Source of the DNA: Ilumatobacter sp.
GTDB taxonomy: Bacteria > Actinomycetota > Acidimicrobiia > Acidimicrobiales > Ilumatobacteraceae
Length of the DNA stretch: 64,000 nt
NCBI GenBank assembly: GCA_018666235.1
Contig: JABJAB010000044.1
Location: 1 to 64,000, forward strand
Reading direction: 5' to 3'
The notes under the pieces are model-generated. The model was not told the origin of the DNA. It saw only the letters and a list, made by a program, of their open reading frames with translations, and searched no databases. Below, piece after piece: positions 41,663 to 49,801 of the stretch; the stretch's first letter is position 1, and each line of letters begins with the position of its first letter. Made by a program: the position numbers and the translations under genes.

Positions 41663-42747
41663 TGAGTGTTTCCGCAATTGTCCTCGCTGCTGGGGAAGGC
41701 TCTCGCATGCGATCGAGTCGCCCGAAGCCCCTCCACCTCATTTGCGGGCGGGCGATGGTGGTTCATGTGATCCACGCGCTTGAGAAACTCCAGCCGACTC
41801 GCACCGCCGTCGTGGTCGGTCACCAGGCTGAGGCCGTCACGAAGAAGGTCACCGAGCGCGCTCCGGCCTGGGCCAACGTGGCGTTCGTCGAGCAGCTCGA
41901 ACAAAACGGTACGGGCGATGCAGCAGCCATCGGCATGACGGCATTCGACGGCGACGATTACGACGACGACGCCACCATCGTCATCCTGCCCGGCGACACT
42001 CCCCTGCTCGAGGCTGACACGCTCGACGAGCTGGTCGCCACCCATGTCGCCAACCAAAACGCGTGCACTCTGCTGACCAGCGTGCTCGACGACCCGACCG
42101 GATATGGCCGGATCGTCCGCAAGAAAGACGGCCAGGTCGCTCGCATCGTCGAACAGCGCGATGCCTCGCCCGACGAACTCGACATCAAAGAGTGGAACAC
42201 CGGCATCCTGTGTTTCCGCCGCGACTTGCTCGGGCCGGCGCTGCGCAATCTCACCACCGACAACGCCCAGGGCGAGTACTACCTCACCGATGTCGTCGCT
42301 GCTCTGGCCGGCATGGGCCATCGTGTCGGCGCGGTGCAGGCCGATGCTGCCGAGACGCAAGGCGTCAATGACCGGTGGCAGCTTGCGCTCGCCGAACGTG
42401 AGCTGCGCAACCGCACCAACCGCCACTGGCTCCTCAACGGCGTCACGATGCTCGACCCCCGCCAGACGTTCATCGATGTGAACGTCACGATCGGTCGTGA
42501 CGTCACGCTGTACCCCGGCACGATGTTGCAAGGATCGACCGTCATTGGTGACGGCTGCGAGCTGGGCCCCGACACACGTCTCTCCGACTGCACAGTCGGC
42601 ACCGGCGCCGTCGTTGAACACAGCGTCGGCCACAGCGCCGAGATCGGCAACGACGCCGTCGTTGGTCCGTATGTGCATCTGCCTGCGGGTTCCGCGGTCC
42701 TTTCGAACGCGACGACCGGCGCGTTCTACACTGCCCCCGTCGGGTAG
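41662..42747 (+). CDS. glmU: GlmU-type N-acetylglucosamine-1-phosphate uridyltransferase lacking the acetyltransferase end
   Basis: A 361-residue protein. Residues 1-230 are a complete uridyltransferase domain: VLAAGEGSRMRSSRPKPLH, QLEQNGTGDAAA, LPGDTPLL, GYGRIVR and EWNTGILCF. About 110 residues of left-handed beta-helix follow (LDPRQTFIDVNVTIGRDVTLYPG). The chain stops at TGAFYTAPVG, just where bifunctional GlmU continues to the acetyl-CoA site. The Arg of the YVHLRPG motif is replaced (YVHLPAG), and the His, Tyr, Asn and Lys of the acetyltransferase are missing. It should make UDP-GlcNAc from GlcNAc-1-P but not acetylate GlcN-1-P. No further frame continues the domain before prs at 42790. 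Confidence 0.88.
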   Translation: MSVSAIVLAAGEGSRMRSSRPKPLHLICGRAMVVHVIHALEKLQPTRTAVVVGHQAEAVTKKVTERAPAWANVAFVEQLEQNGTGDAAAIGMTAFDGDDYDDDATIVILPGDTPLLEADTLDELVATHVANQNACTLLTSVLDDPTGYGRIVRKKDGQVARIVEQRDASPDELDIKEWNTGILCFRRDLLGPALRNLTTDNAQGEYYLTDVVAALAGMGHRVGAVQADAAETQGVNDRWQLALAERELRNRTNRHWLLNGVTMLDPRQTFIDVNVTIGRDVTLYPGTMLQGSTVIGDGCELGPDTRLSDCTVGTGAVVEHSVGHSAEIGNDAVVGPYVHLPAGSAVLSNATTGAFYTAPVG

Positions 42748-42789
42748 TTCCCGACGCCACCCGACCACACAATCACCTGGGACTTCCAC

Positions 42790-43779
42790 ATGGAAAAGGT
42801 CACCACCAAGCGCCTCGCTCTCTACACGGGTCGTACCCATCCTGCACTCGCTCAGGAGGTGGCCCAGCATCTCGACATCGAAGTCGGCAGCGACAATCTC
42901 GTCGAGTTCGCCAACGGCGAAGTGCGTTGCAGCTTCGGTGAGTCCGTGCGCGGCACCGACGTGTTCATCATGCAGACCCACTACGGCGTCGACAATCGAT
43001 CGGTCAACGACTCGATCATGGAACACCTGATCATGATCGATGCTGCCTCACGTGCATCGGCCAAGCGCATCACGGCGGTCGTCCCGTTCTACGGCTACGC
43101 CCGCCAGGACCGAAAGGCCGCCGGGCGAGAGCCGATCACCGCACGCCTCGTCGCTGACATGTTCAAGGCCGCTGGTGCCAAGCGAATGATCTCGATCGAT
43201 CTTCACTCCGGTCAGATCCAGGGCTTCTTCGACGGTCCGGTCGACCACCTCACCGCCATGCCCGTGCTCGAGGCGTACGTCCGGGAGAACTCGACCGCAC
43301 CGGTGATCGTGTCGCCCGATGCCGGCCGCATCAAAGTGGCCGAACGAATGGCACAGCACCTCGGCGACATCGGTGCTGACCTGGCCTTTATCTACAAGCG
43401 CCGCCCAAAGGGCACGACCAACGTGGCTGAGGCCGCCGAGGTGATGGGCGACGTCGAAGGGCGCACATGCGTGCTGACCGACGACATGATCGACACCGGC
43501 GGCACCATCGTGGCTGCCGCCGAGCTGCTGATGAAGCGCGGCGCCAAGAACGTGTGGGCCATGGCGACTCACGGTGTCTTGTCAGGTCCGGCGATCGATC
43601 GGCTCAAGAACAGCCCCCTCGAAAAGGTCGTCCTGACCAACACGCTGCCGCTCCCTCCCGAGAAGCAGCTCCCGAACATCGAAATCCTCTCGGTTGCGCC
43701 GCTGATCGCAGAAGCGCTCGGCGCGGTGTTCGACGACACCAGTGTCAGCGACATCTTCGACGGCGAAAACCTCTCGTAG
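42790..43779 (+). CDS. prs: Ribose-phosphate pyrophosphokinase
   Basis: A 329-residue PRPP synthetase. FANGEVRCSFGESVRGTDVFIMQ has the regulatory flexible-loop residues. YARQDRKAAGREPITARLVADM carries the ATP pocket, and DLHSGQIQGFFDGPVDHL the metal site. VLTDDMIDTGGTIVAAAELL is the PRPP-binding loop. It makes PRPP for nucleotides, His, Trp and the decaprenyl-phosphoryl sugars of the wall. The glmU-prs pair is a common order in Gram-positives. Confidence 0.96.
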   Translation: MEKVTTKRLALYTGRTHPALAQEVAQHLDIEVGSDNLVEFANGEVRCSFGESVRGTDVFIMQTHYGVDNRSVNDSIMEHLIMIDAASRASAKRITAVVPFYGYARQDRKAAGREPITARLVADMFKAAGAKRMISIDLHSGQIQGFFDGPVDHLTAMPVLEAYVRENSTAPVIVSPDAGRIKVAERMAQHLGDIGADLAFIYKRRPKGTTNVAEAAEVMGDVEGRTCVLTDDMIDTGGTIVAAAELLMKRGAKNVWAMATHGVLSGPAIDRLKNSPLEKVVLTNTLPLPPEKQLPNIEILSVAPLIAEALGAVFDDTSVSDIFDGENLS

Positions 43780-44127
43780 CAGCCTCCCTGCCCCTGTCGC
43801 CCCAGGTGCCCCCGGCCCCAGCCGCCAGGTCTCGAGCGCCAGCCCCAGCGGACCGCACCCGTGTCCCGAAAAATGACAGTTGAGCGTCGCTGACCGACGC
43901 TGAGCCCACACATTTCGTGTCAATCGGCCGCTTCGCCAGAAATGTGCGGGAATAATGTGCGGCGAGCGACGCTGCGGCCACATTTTTCGAGCGGGGGTGG
44001 GGTGTGGAGCGGAGTGGGTGAGCGCGCGAGGGGATGGGAGAAGCGGGCGATAGCGTTGCTGCCTGCTGTACCGACGCGCACTCTGGGCGTCACCTGAGAT
44101 CTCCACCTGAATCAAGGACCGAAAACC
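43780..44127. other. 348-bp gap with palindromes and AATGTG motifs, upstream of rplY
   Basis: No gene is supported here. A 7-bp hairpin AGCGTCG/CGACGCT is at 43883-43901. CACATTTC (43909-43916) and GAAATGTG (43939-43946) form an inverted pair. Further AATGTG/CACATT words occur at about 43953 and 43979. The 3' third is G-rich. The arrangement looks like a terminator after prs plus a regulatory or repeat element before rplY. Confidence 0.45.
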
Positions 44128-44784
44128 ATGTCTGAGACTGTTCTTCTCGCCGAATCTGGCCGCACAACTGGGAGCGCCACGGCGCGCCGTCTGCGTGCCG
44201 ATGATCGCATCCCCGGCGTCGTCTACGGACACGGCATGGACCCGGTCAGCGTGACCGTCGTTCGTCGCGACCTCCGTGTTGCACTGTCGGGCGCCGCTGG
44301 CCTCAACACCATCCTCGACCTCACCGTCGACGGCGAGGTGTACCCGACCCTCGTGAAGGACATCCAGCGCCACCCGGTGAAGCGCAACGTCCAGCACATC
44401 GACTTCATTCAGGTCAACCTGAACGAAGAAGTCACCGTTGCTGTGCCAGTGCGCCTCGAGGGCGAAGCCAAGGCCGTCGAGGCCGATGGCGGACTCGTCG
44501 ACCTCACGATGACTGAACTCGAAGTGGTCACGACACCGCGCAATATTCCCGACGAAGTGGTCATCGATGTCTCCGACATGGACATGGACACCACCATCCG
44601 CGTCTCTGACATCCCGCTGCCCGCAGGCGTCACCGCCGCAGCTGACCCGGAGTTCCCGGTCGTCACCGTCCTCACGATGCGTACCCCGGTGCTCGACGCC
44701 GAGGAAGCCGCAGCCGAAGCCGCAGCCGAAGAGGGCGAAGAGGGCGACGCAGCCGGCGACTCCGCTGGCGACGACTCCGATTGA
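44128..44784 (+). CDS. rplY: 50S ribosomal protein bL25 (Ctc form)
   Basis: A 218-residue long-form bL25. The 5S-RNA-binding half has RTTGSATARRLRADDRIPGVVYGHG and PTLVKDIQRHPVKRNVQHIDFIQV. The second beta-domain follows, with VVTTPRNIPDEVVIDVSDMD and the usual RVSDIPLPAGV. The Ala/Glu/Asp tail is typical of CTC-type proteins. Its position before pth is conserved in actinobacteria. Confidence 0.94.
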   Translation: MSETVLLAESGRTTGSATARRLRADDRIPGVVYGHGMDPVSVTVVRRDLRVALSGAAGLNTILDLTVDGEVYPTLVKDIQRHPVKRNVQHIDFIQVNLNEEVTVAVPVRLEGEAKAVEADGGLVDLTMTELEVVTTPRNIPDEVVIDVSDMDMDTTIRVSDIPLPAGVTAAADPEFPVVTVLTMRTPVLDAEEAAAEAAAEEGEEGDAAGDSAGDDSD

Positions 44785-44852
44785 GCGAGCGAGCCACTCG
44801 GCTCGGCTCACCGCTCGTCCTCATCCGGATTGCACTGACGGATCACACTGAC

Positions 44853-45470
44853 ATGGGCCTCTTTGGACGCGTCGGTAAGGGTGATCCGTTTGACTGGCTC
44901 GTCGTCGGTCTCGGCAACCCTGGCCCGAAATATGTTGGCACGCGCCACAACGTCGGCGAAGATGCCATCAAGGTGCTCGCCGAACGCACGGGTTCGACAC
45001 TCAAAGGCGGTCGCGACAACGCGCTGCTCGCCGAAACACGTCTCCGCGGGCCCGACGGTGACGAACGCGTCGTCCTCGCGTTTCCCATCACGTACATGAA
45101 CCAGTCTGGCCAGGCAGTCGGGGCACTTGTCCGCCGATTCCGCATCGCCACCGCTGAGCAAATCATCGTGGTGCACGACGAACTCGACCTCTCGCCCGGC
45201 GAACTGAAGGTCAAGGTCGGTGGCGGACTTGCCGGGCACAACGGACTGCGCTCGATGAAGCAGCACCTGCACACGCAGGACTTCATCCGCGTCCGCATCG
45301 GCGTCGGCAAACCTCCATCGGGTGCCGGCAAGAACTACGTACTGTCGAAGGTTCCCAAACGCGAGCGAGAACTCCTCGACGTCACGATCGCCGATGCCGC
45401 CGACGCGGTGGAAATGATCGTGTCCGACGGGGTCGATGCCGCAATGCAGCGATACAACGTCAAGCGATGA
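44853..45470 (+). CDS. pth: Peptidyl-tRNA hydrolase
   Basis: A 205-residue Pth. LVVGLGNPGPKYVGTRHNVGE holds the catalytic His. FPITYMNQSGQAVGAL, VVHDELDLSPGELKVKVGGGLAGHNGLRSM and RIGVGKPPSG are the other signatures. It frees tRNA from prematurely released peptidyl-tRNA. ATG 44853 is chosen because similarity starts about 14 residues later. The stop overlaps the ATG of mfd by 4 nt. Confidence 0.95.
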   Translation: MGLFGRVGKGDPFDWLVVGLGNPGPKYVGTRHNVGEDAIKVLAERTGSTLKGGRDNALLAETRLRGPDGDERVVLAFPITYMNQSGQAVGALVRRFRIATAEQIIVVHDELDLSPGELKVKVGGGLAGHNGLRSMKQHLHTQDFIRVRIGVGKPPSGAGKNYVLSKVPKRERELLDVTIADAADAVEMIVSDGVDAAMQRYNVKR

Positions 45471-48400
45471 CGACGCCGCTTCCCGGTACACCTGGCACGG
45501 CTCCCACCGAGCACAGCCACGCCCCACTCGAATCACTGCCCGGACTGCTCCGCGACGAACCCGGCCTGACCCGTGCCCTCGGCGACCCCAGCGCACGGCT
45601 CGCGGTCGTTGAGGTCGCCCGTCCGATCTCCATCGCAGCGCTCGCTCACCTGTCGAGTCGGCGGCCCCTGGTCGTGGCATGCCCCACCGGGACAATGGCG
45701 GGCCAGCTCGTCGATGACCTTGCTCAGTTCGTACCTGCCGGCGACGTCGTCATGTTCCCCGGCTGGGAGACCCTCCCGTTCGAGCGAGTGAGCCCAAGCG
45801 TCGAGACCATGGGACAACGACTCGAGGTCTTGTGGCGGCTGCATCGTGGGGACCGAGCGCCGAAGATCATCGTCGCCGGAGTTCGCTCATTGCTCCAGAA
45901 GCTGGGACCGGGGGCGACCACGGTCGAGCCGATCGCGGTCCGGCCCGGTATCGAGATCGACCCGGAGGCACTGGCCAGACAACTCGTCGAGTTCGGCTAC
46001 CGGCGTGAGGAACTGGTCGAACATCGCGGCGAGTTCGCGCGGCGGGGCGCCATCTTCGATGTGTACCCGTCAACGGCCAATGCACCGATCCGAATCGACC
46101 TGTGGGGGGACGAAGTCGACCGACTCACACGCTTCGGGGTCAACGACCAACGTTCGACCGACGACCTCGCCGAGGCGACGATCTTTCCAGCCCGCGAGCT
46201 CATGCCAACTGACGATGTGCGCGAACGAGCTGCCGGTCTGGTGGCCAGCGAGCCGTGGGGTCGCGAACAGTGGGAACGGTTGGCCGAAGGAGCCCACTTC
46301 GATGGCATGGAGAGCTGGCTGCCATGGCTGATCGACAGCGACCGTCTCCTCACCGACGTCTTGCCGGCCGACGCGAAGGTGCTCCTCGTTGAGCCCCGGC
46401 GCATGCTCGATCGAGCCAAAGACCTCATCGCCGAAGAAGACGACCTCGCTCGCACGCTCGCCGGAACCTGGGCACGCGACCCGGACAAGTCGTTCCCGCG
46501 GCTGCACGCCGATCCTGAAACGTTGCTGTCCAGCGACACAGCGAGCTTCTGGTCACTCGACTCCACGCCAGACTCTCCCGACACACCGGTCGTCGAAGCG
46601 TCGGGCTGGGGCCCTGTGGGCGGCGACGGGTCGGGTCTCACGGATCGTCTGACCCAGCTGATCAGCAACGGCTACCGCGTCGTGGTCGCTGCCGACGGCT
46701 CCGGTTCGGCCGACCGGCTTCACTCGCTCCTGCTCGACCAGGGTCTTGACTTCCCCGTCCGCAAGCAGCCAGCGGACCCTGACGACGTCCTGCGCCTCGG
46801 TCCCGGCGGACACATTGTCGTGGCGCCCCTGCACCGAGGCGCGACGTTGCCCAACGCGAAGATCTCGATCGTTGCCGAAAGCGACCTGACCGGCCGCCGG
46901 CGGGCCCACCGTAAGGCGCGCCGCCAACCCAAGCGCGATGCGGCATCAACGTTCGAAGACCTCAAGACCGGCAGCTACGTCGTGCACCACCAGCACGGCG
47001 TGGGCAAGTACGAAGGCATGGTCAAACGGGCCATCGGCGGTGTCGAACGCGACTATCTGCTCATTGGGTACAAGGGCGGCGACAAGCTGTATGTCCCGTC
47101 AGATCAGATCGACTCATTGCGCCAATACGTCGGCGGTGAGGCACCTGCCCTCCACAAACTCGGTGGGTCGGAATTCGCGAAGGCCAAGAGTCGCGTCAAG
47201 TCCGAGGTCCGCCAGATCGCGCAGGAACTGGTGCTGCTCTACCAGCAGCGTGTCACCGCTCAGGGTCACTCCTTCGCGCAAGACACGCCGTGGCAGGCCG
47301 AGATGGAAGATGCCTTCCCGTTCGTCGAGACACCGGATCAACGCAAGGCGATCGATGACATCAAAGGCGACATGGAACGCGAGTTCCCCATGGACCGCCT
47401 CGTCTGCGGCGACGTCGGCTTCGGCAAGACCGAAATCTCGATCCGCGCTGCGTTCAAAGCCATCCAAGATGGCAAACAGGTCGCCGTCCTCGCACCGACC
47501 ACGCTGCTCGCAACCCAGCACGGCAACACCTTCGCCGACCGGTTCGCGGGCTATCCCATTCGAGTCGAGGTGCTGTCCCGATTCCTCACCGCCAGCCAGG
47601 CCAAGAAAGTCATCACCGAGGTCAAGTCGGGTGAGATCGACTGCGTCATCGGAACCCATCGCCTGCTCGCCGCGGACATCAACTTCAAGGACCTCGGTCT
47701 GCTCGTCGTCGATGAAGAGCAGCGGTTCGGAGTGCAGCACAAAGAGAAAATGAAGAAGATGAAGACAAACGTCGACGTCCTCACCCTCACCGCCACCCCG
47801 ATTCCACGCACCCTCGAAATGAGCCTCGTCGGCATCCGCGACCTGTCGCTGCTCCAGACACCACCGGCGGAACGCCAACCGATTCTGACGTTCGTCGGCG
47901 AGTACGACGAACGCGTGGCGATCGAGGCGATTCGCCGCGAACTCTTGCGGGAGGGGCAGGTCTTCTGGGTCCACAACCGGGTCCGTTCCATCGACACTGC
48001 CGCGGCGCGGCTCCGCCAGCTCGTCCCCGAGGCCCGCATCGCCGTCGCGCACGGGCAGATGGACGAAGCAACACTCGAGACCGTCGTCCAAGACTTCTGG
48101 GACGGCCAATACGACGTGCTCGTCTGCACGACAATTATCGAGTCGGGCATCGACATGCCCTCGGTCAACACGCTCGTCGTCGAACGCTCGGACCTGCTTG
48201 GCCTTGGCCAGATGCACCAGCTGCGCGGCCGGGTCGGCCGATCAGGACAGCGTGCATACGCCTACCTGTTCCATCCGCGCGACAAGGTGCTGACCGAGGA
48301 GGCCTACGAGCGCCTCCGGACCATCGGCGAGTCGACCGAACTCGGGTCCGGCTTCAAGATCGCGATGCGCGACCTCGAGATCCGCGGAGCGGGCAGCCTG

Positions 48401-48994
48401 CTCGGCGAGTCGCAGTCCGGGCACATCGCGGCGGTCGGCTACGACCTCTATTGCCAAATGGTCACCGAAGCGGTCAGTGAAATGAAAGGCGAGCCGCCCA
48501 AGAACGCCCCCGCCGAGATCAAACTCGACGTGCCGACCGACTCGTTCCTCCCGCCGGACTACGTCACCAAGGAAGAGCTGCGGCTCGAGGCCTACCGCCG
48601 GCTGGCCGGCGTCGAGACCGACGCACAGGTCGACGACATTCGCACCGAATGGGAAGATCGCTACGGCCCACTCCCCGAGCCAGCCGAAGCCCTGCTGCAG
48701 GTCGGCTACCTGCGCGCCGAGTGTCACCGGCTCGGTCTGCGCGACATTCAGATCTCGGCGACTGATGCCAAGCTCAGCCCGCTCGAACTCAAGATGAGCG
48801 AGTCAATGCGGCTGCGACGCCTGTCGAAGGGCGCCAAGTTCAAAGAAGACCTTGGCCAACTGGTCGTGCCGATCCCCCGCCGGAATCCCGACGGCACGAA
48901 GGCTGATGCCGCCACCTTCCTCGTGAAGTTCTTGCGCGATCTCGTCGAAGCCCCCGATCAGGACGACTTGGTGCCAGGCACCAAGTCGTCCTGA
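45467..48994 (+). CDS. mfd: Transcription-repair coupling factor
   Basis: A 1175-residue Mfd of normal length. The N-terminal UvrB-like part includes VVACPTGTMAGQLVDDLAQF. The RNA-polymerase interaction domain starts near the FEDLKTGSYVVHHQHGVGKYEG motif. The translocase has Walker A GDVGFGKTEIS, motif II DEEQRFGVQHKE, TLTATPIPRTLEMSL and the TRG motif region. It dislodges stalled RNA polymerase and recruits UvrA. The last residues (DDLVPGTKSS) are encoded by a 33-bp perfect palindrome that reaches the stop codon. That short tail is probably an acquired extension. Confidence 0.97.
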   Translation: MTTPLPGTPGTAPTEHSHAPLESLPGLLRDEPGLTRALGDPSARLAVVEVARPISIAALAHLSSRRPLVVACPTGTMAGQLVDDLAQFVPAGDVVMFPGWETLPFERVSPSVETMGQRLEVLWRLHRGDRAPKIIVAGVRSLLQKLGPGATTVEPIAVRPGIEIDPEALARQLVEFGYRREELVEHRGEFARRGAIFDVYPSTANAPIRIDLWGDEVDRLTRFGVNDQRSTDDLAEATIFPARELMPTDDVRERAAGLVASEPWGREQWERLAEGAHFDGMESWLPWLIDSDRLLTDVLPADAKVLLVEPRRMLDRAKDLIAEEDDLARTLAGTWARDPDKSFPRLHADPETLLSSDTASFWSLDSTPDSPDTPVVEASGWGPVGGDGSGLTDRLTQLISNGYRVVVAADGSGSADRLHSLLLDQGLDFPVRKQPADPDDVLRLGPGGHIVVAPLHRGATLPNAKISIVAESDLTGRRRAHRKARRQPKRDAASTFEDLKTGSYVVHHQHGVGKYEGMVKRAIGGVERDYLLIGYKGGDKLYVPSDQIDSLRQYVGGEAPALHKLGGSEFAKAKSRVKSEVRQIAQELVLLYQQRVTAQGHSFAQDTPWQAEMEDAFPFVETPDQRKAIDDIKGDMEREFPMDRLVCGDVGFGKTEISIRAAFKAIQDGKQVAVLAPTTLLATQHGNTFADRFAGYPIRVEVLSRFLTASQAKKVITEVKSGEIDCVIGTHRLLAADINFKDLGLLVVDEEQRFGVQHKEKMKKMKTNVDVLTLTATPIPRTLEMSLVGIRDLSLLQTPPAERQPILTFVGEYDERVAIEAIRRELLREGQVFWVHNRVRSIDTAAARLRQLVPEARIAVAHGQMDEATLETVVQDFWDGQYDVLVCTTIIESGIDMPSVNTLVVERSDLLGLGQMHQLRGRVGRSGQRAYAYLFHPRDKVLTEEAYERLRTIGESTELGSGFKIAMRDLEIRGAGSLLGESQSGHIAAVGYDLYCQMVTEAVSEMKGEPPKNAPAEIKLDVPTDSFLPPDYVTKEELRLEAYRRLAGVETDAQVDDIRTEWEDRYGPLPEPAEALLQVGYLRAECHRLGLRDIQISATDAKLSPLELKMSESMRLRRLSKGAKFKEDLGQLVVPIPRRNPDGTKADAATFLVKFLRDLVEAPDQDDLVPGTKSS
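48960..48992. repeat. 33-bp perfect palindrome, copy 1 (inside the mfd 3' end)
   Basis: Arms AGGACGACTTGGTGCC and GGCACCAAGTCGTCCT (16 bp each) flank a single central A. It encodes the final residues of Mfd and ends at the first base of the stop codon. Confidence 0.95.
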
Positions 48995-49016
48995 TCGACG
49001 GCATCATCGCTGAAAG

Positions 49017-49049
49017 AGGACGACTTGGTGCCTGGCACCAAGTCGTCCT
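49017..49049. repeat. 33-bp perfect palindrome, copy 2
   Basis: The same 16-bp arms as copy 1 but with a central T. It lies 24 bp after copy 1 and 12 bp before the next gene's start. As RNA it forms a very stable hairpin that could end mfd transcripts. Confidence 0.95.
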
Positions 49050-49061
49050 TGTATCGTTCGG

Positions 49062-49787
49062 GTGGTGAAGCGCCGCTCTCCGATCACCCTGCTTGTTCTT
49101 GCTGCTACCACCCTCACCGCTGGCTGCACCACGTTCTCCGACAACGATCTTGCGGCGCGAGTCGACGACGCGGAGTACAGCCGCGACGAACTCATCACCG
49201 AGTTACAAGAACTCGGCGCGACCGATGAACAGCTTGCCAGCGCCGATATCGCCCGTAGCCAAGTCAGCGGCTGGATCGCCGAACGCGTGAGTGAGGCATC
49301 GGATCCCACTCTCGCCGCTGCCGCCTATGCCAACGGAGTCTTCGAAAGCGGGAGTATCTGTGTCGAGGCCGTCGGGATGTCCACCCCCGCCGATGCAGAG
49401 GCAGTCATCGCCGAGCTTAAGAGTGGCGCTGACTTTGCCGACCTCTTCGCCTCATTCAATGTGAATGACCAGCTCGCTCAGTCAGACGGTCGAATTGGGT
49501 GCTTAACCATCACCCAACTGCCGCTCGGCGTCGACGACCCACTCGCCGACTCCATCACCATGCTCAATGCGAATGAGCCGTATGCCACCGCCATCATTCC
49601 CGACGCCGCGCCGGACGGAGACCTCTACGTGGTCAGCCGGTTCATTCCATACAACGAACTCGGCCCCGACGACACGCCCATCGTTGCCGGAGCACTCGGC
49701 GCCGACTCCCTCGGCCTCGACGTCTACGTCGATCCGCAAATCGGCACCTACGACAACGCCACCGCCACAGTCATTCCGCTCGTCTGA
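49062..49787 (+). CDS. Parvulin-like (SurA/PrsA-type) lipoprotein
   Basis: A 241-residue lipoprotein. The signal ITLLVLAATTLTAGC has a lipobox at TAGC. It is followed by YSRDELITELQELG and a C-terminal region laid out as a PPIC-type peptidyl-prolyl isomerase: ADAEAVIAELKSGADFADLFASFN, then DGRIGCLTITQLP. It would assist folding of exported proteins outside the membrane. The catalytic residues cannot be assigned confidently. The start is GTG 49062, with GTG 49065 also possible. It sits before mazG as an apparent operon member. Confidence 0.75.
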   Translation: MVKRRSPITLLVLAATTLTAGCTTFSDNDLAARVDDAEYSRDELITELQELGATDEQLASADIARSQVSGWIAERVSEASDPTLAAAAYANGVFESGSICVEAVGMSTPADAEAVIAELKSGADFADLFASFNVNDQLAQSDGRIGCLTITQLPLGVDDPLADSITMLNANEPYATAIIPDAAPDGDLYVVSRFIPYNELGPDDTPIVAGALGADSLGLDVYVDPQIGTYDNATATVIPLV

Positions 49788-49801
49788 GCCGGACATCGCT
49801 G

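Noticed and set aside
43980..44060. G-rich run as a possible small RNA gene or G-quadruplex
   Set aside because: The G runs are irregular and no conserved RNA structure or terminator can be assigned; left as part of the gap description.
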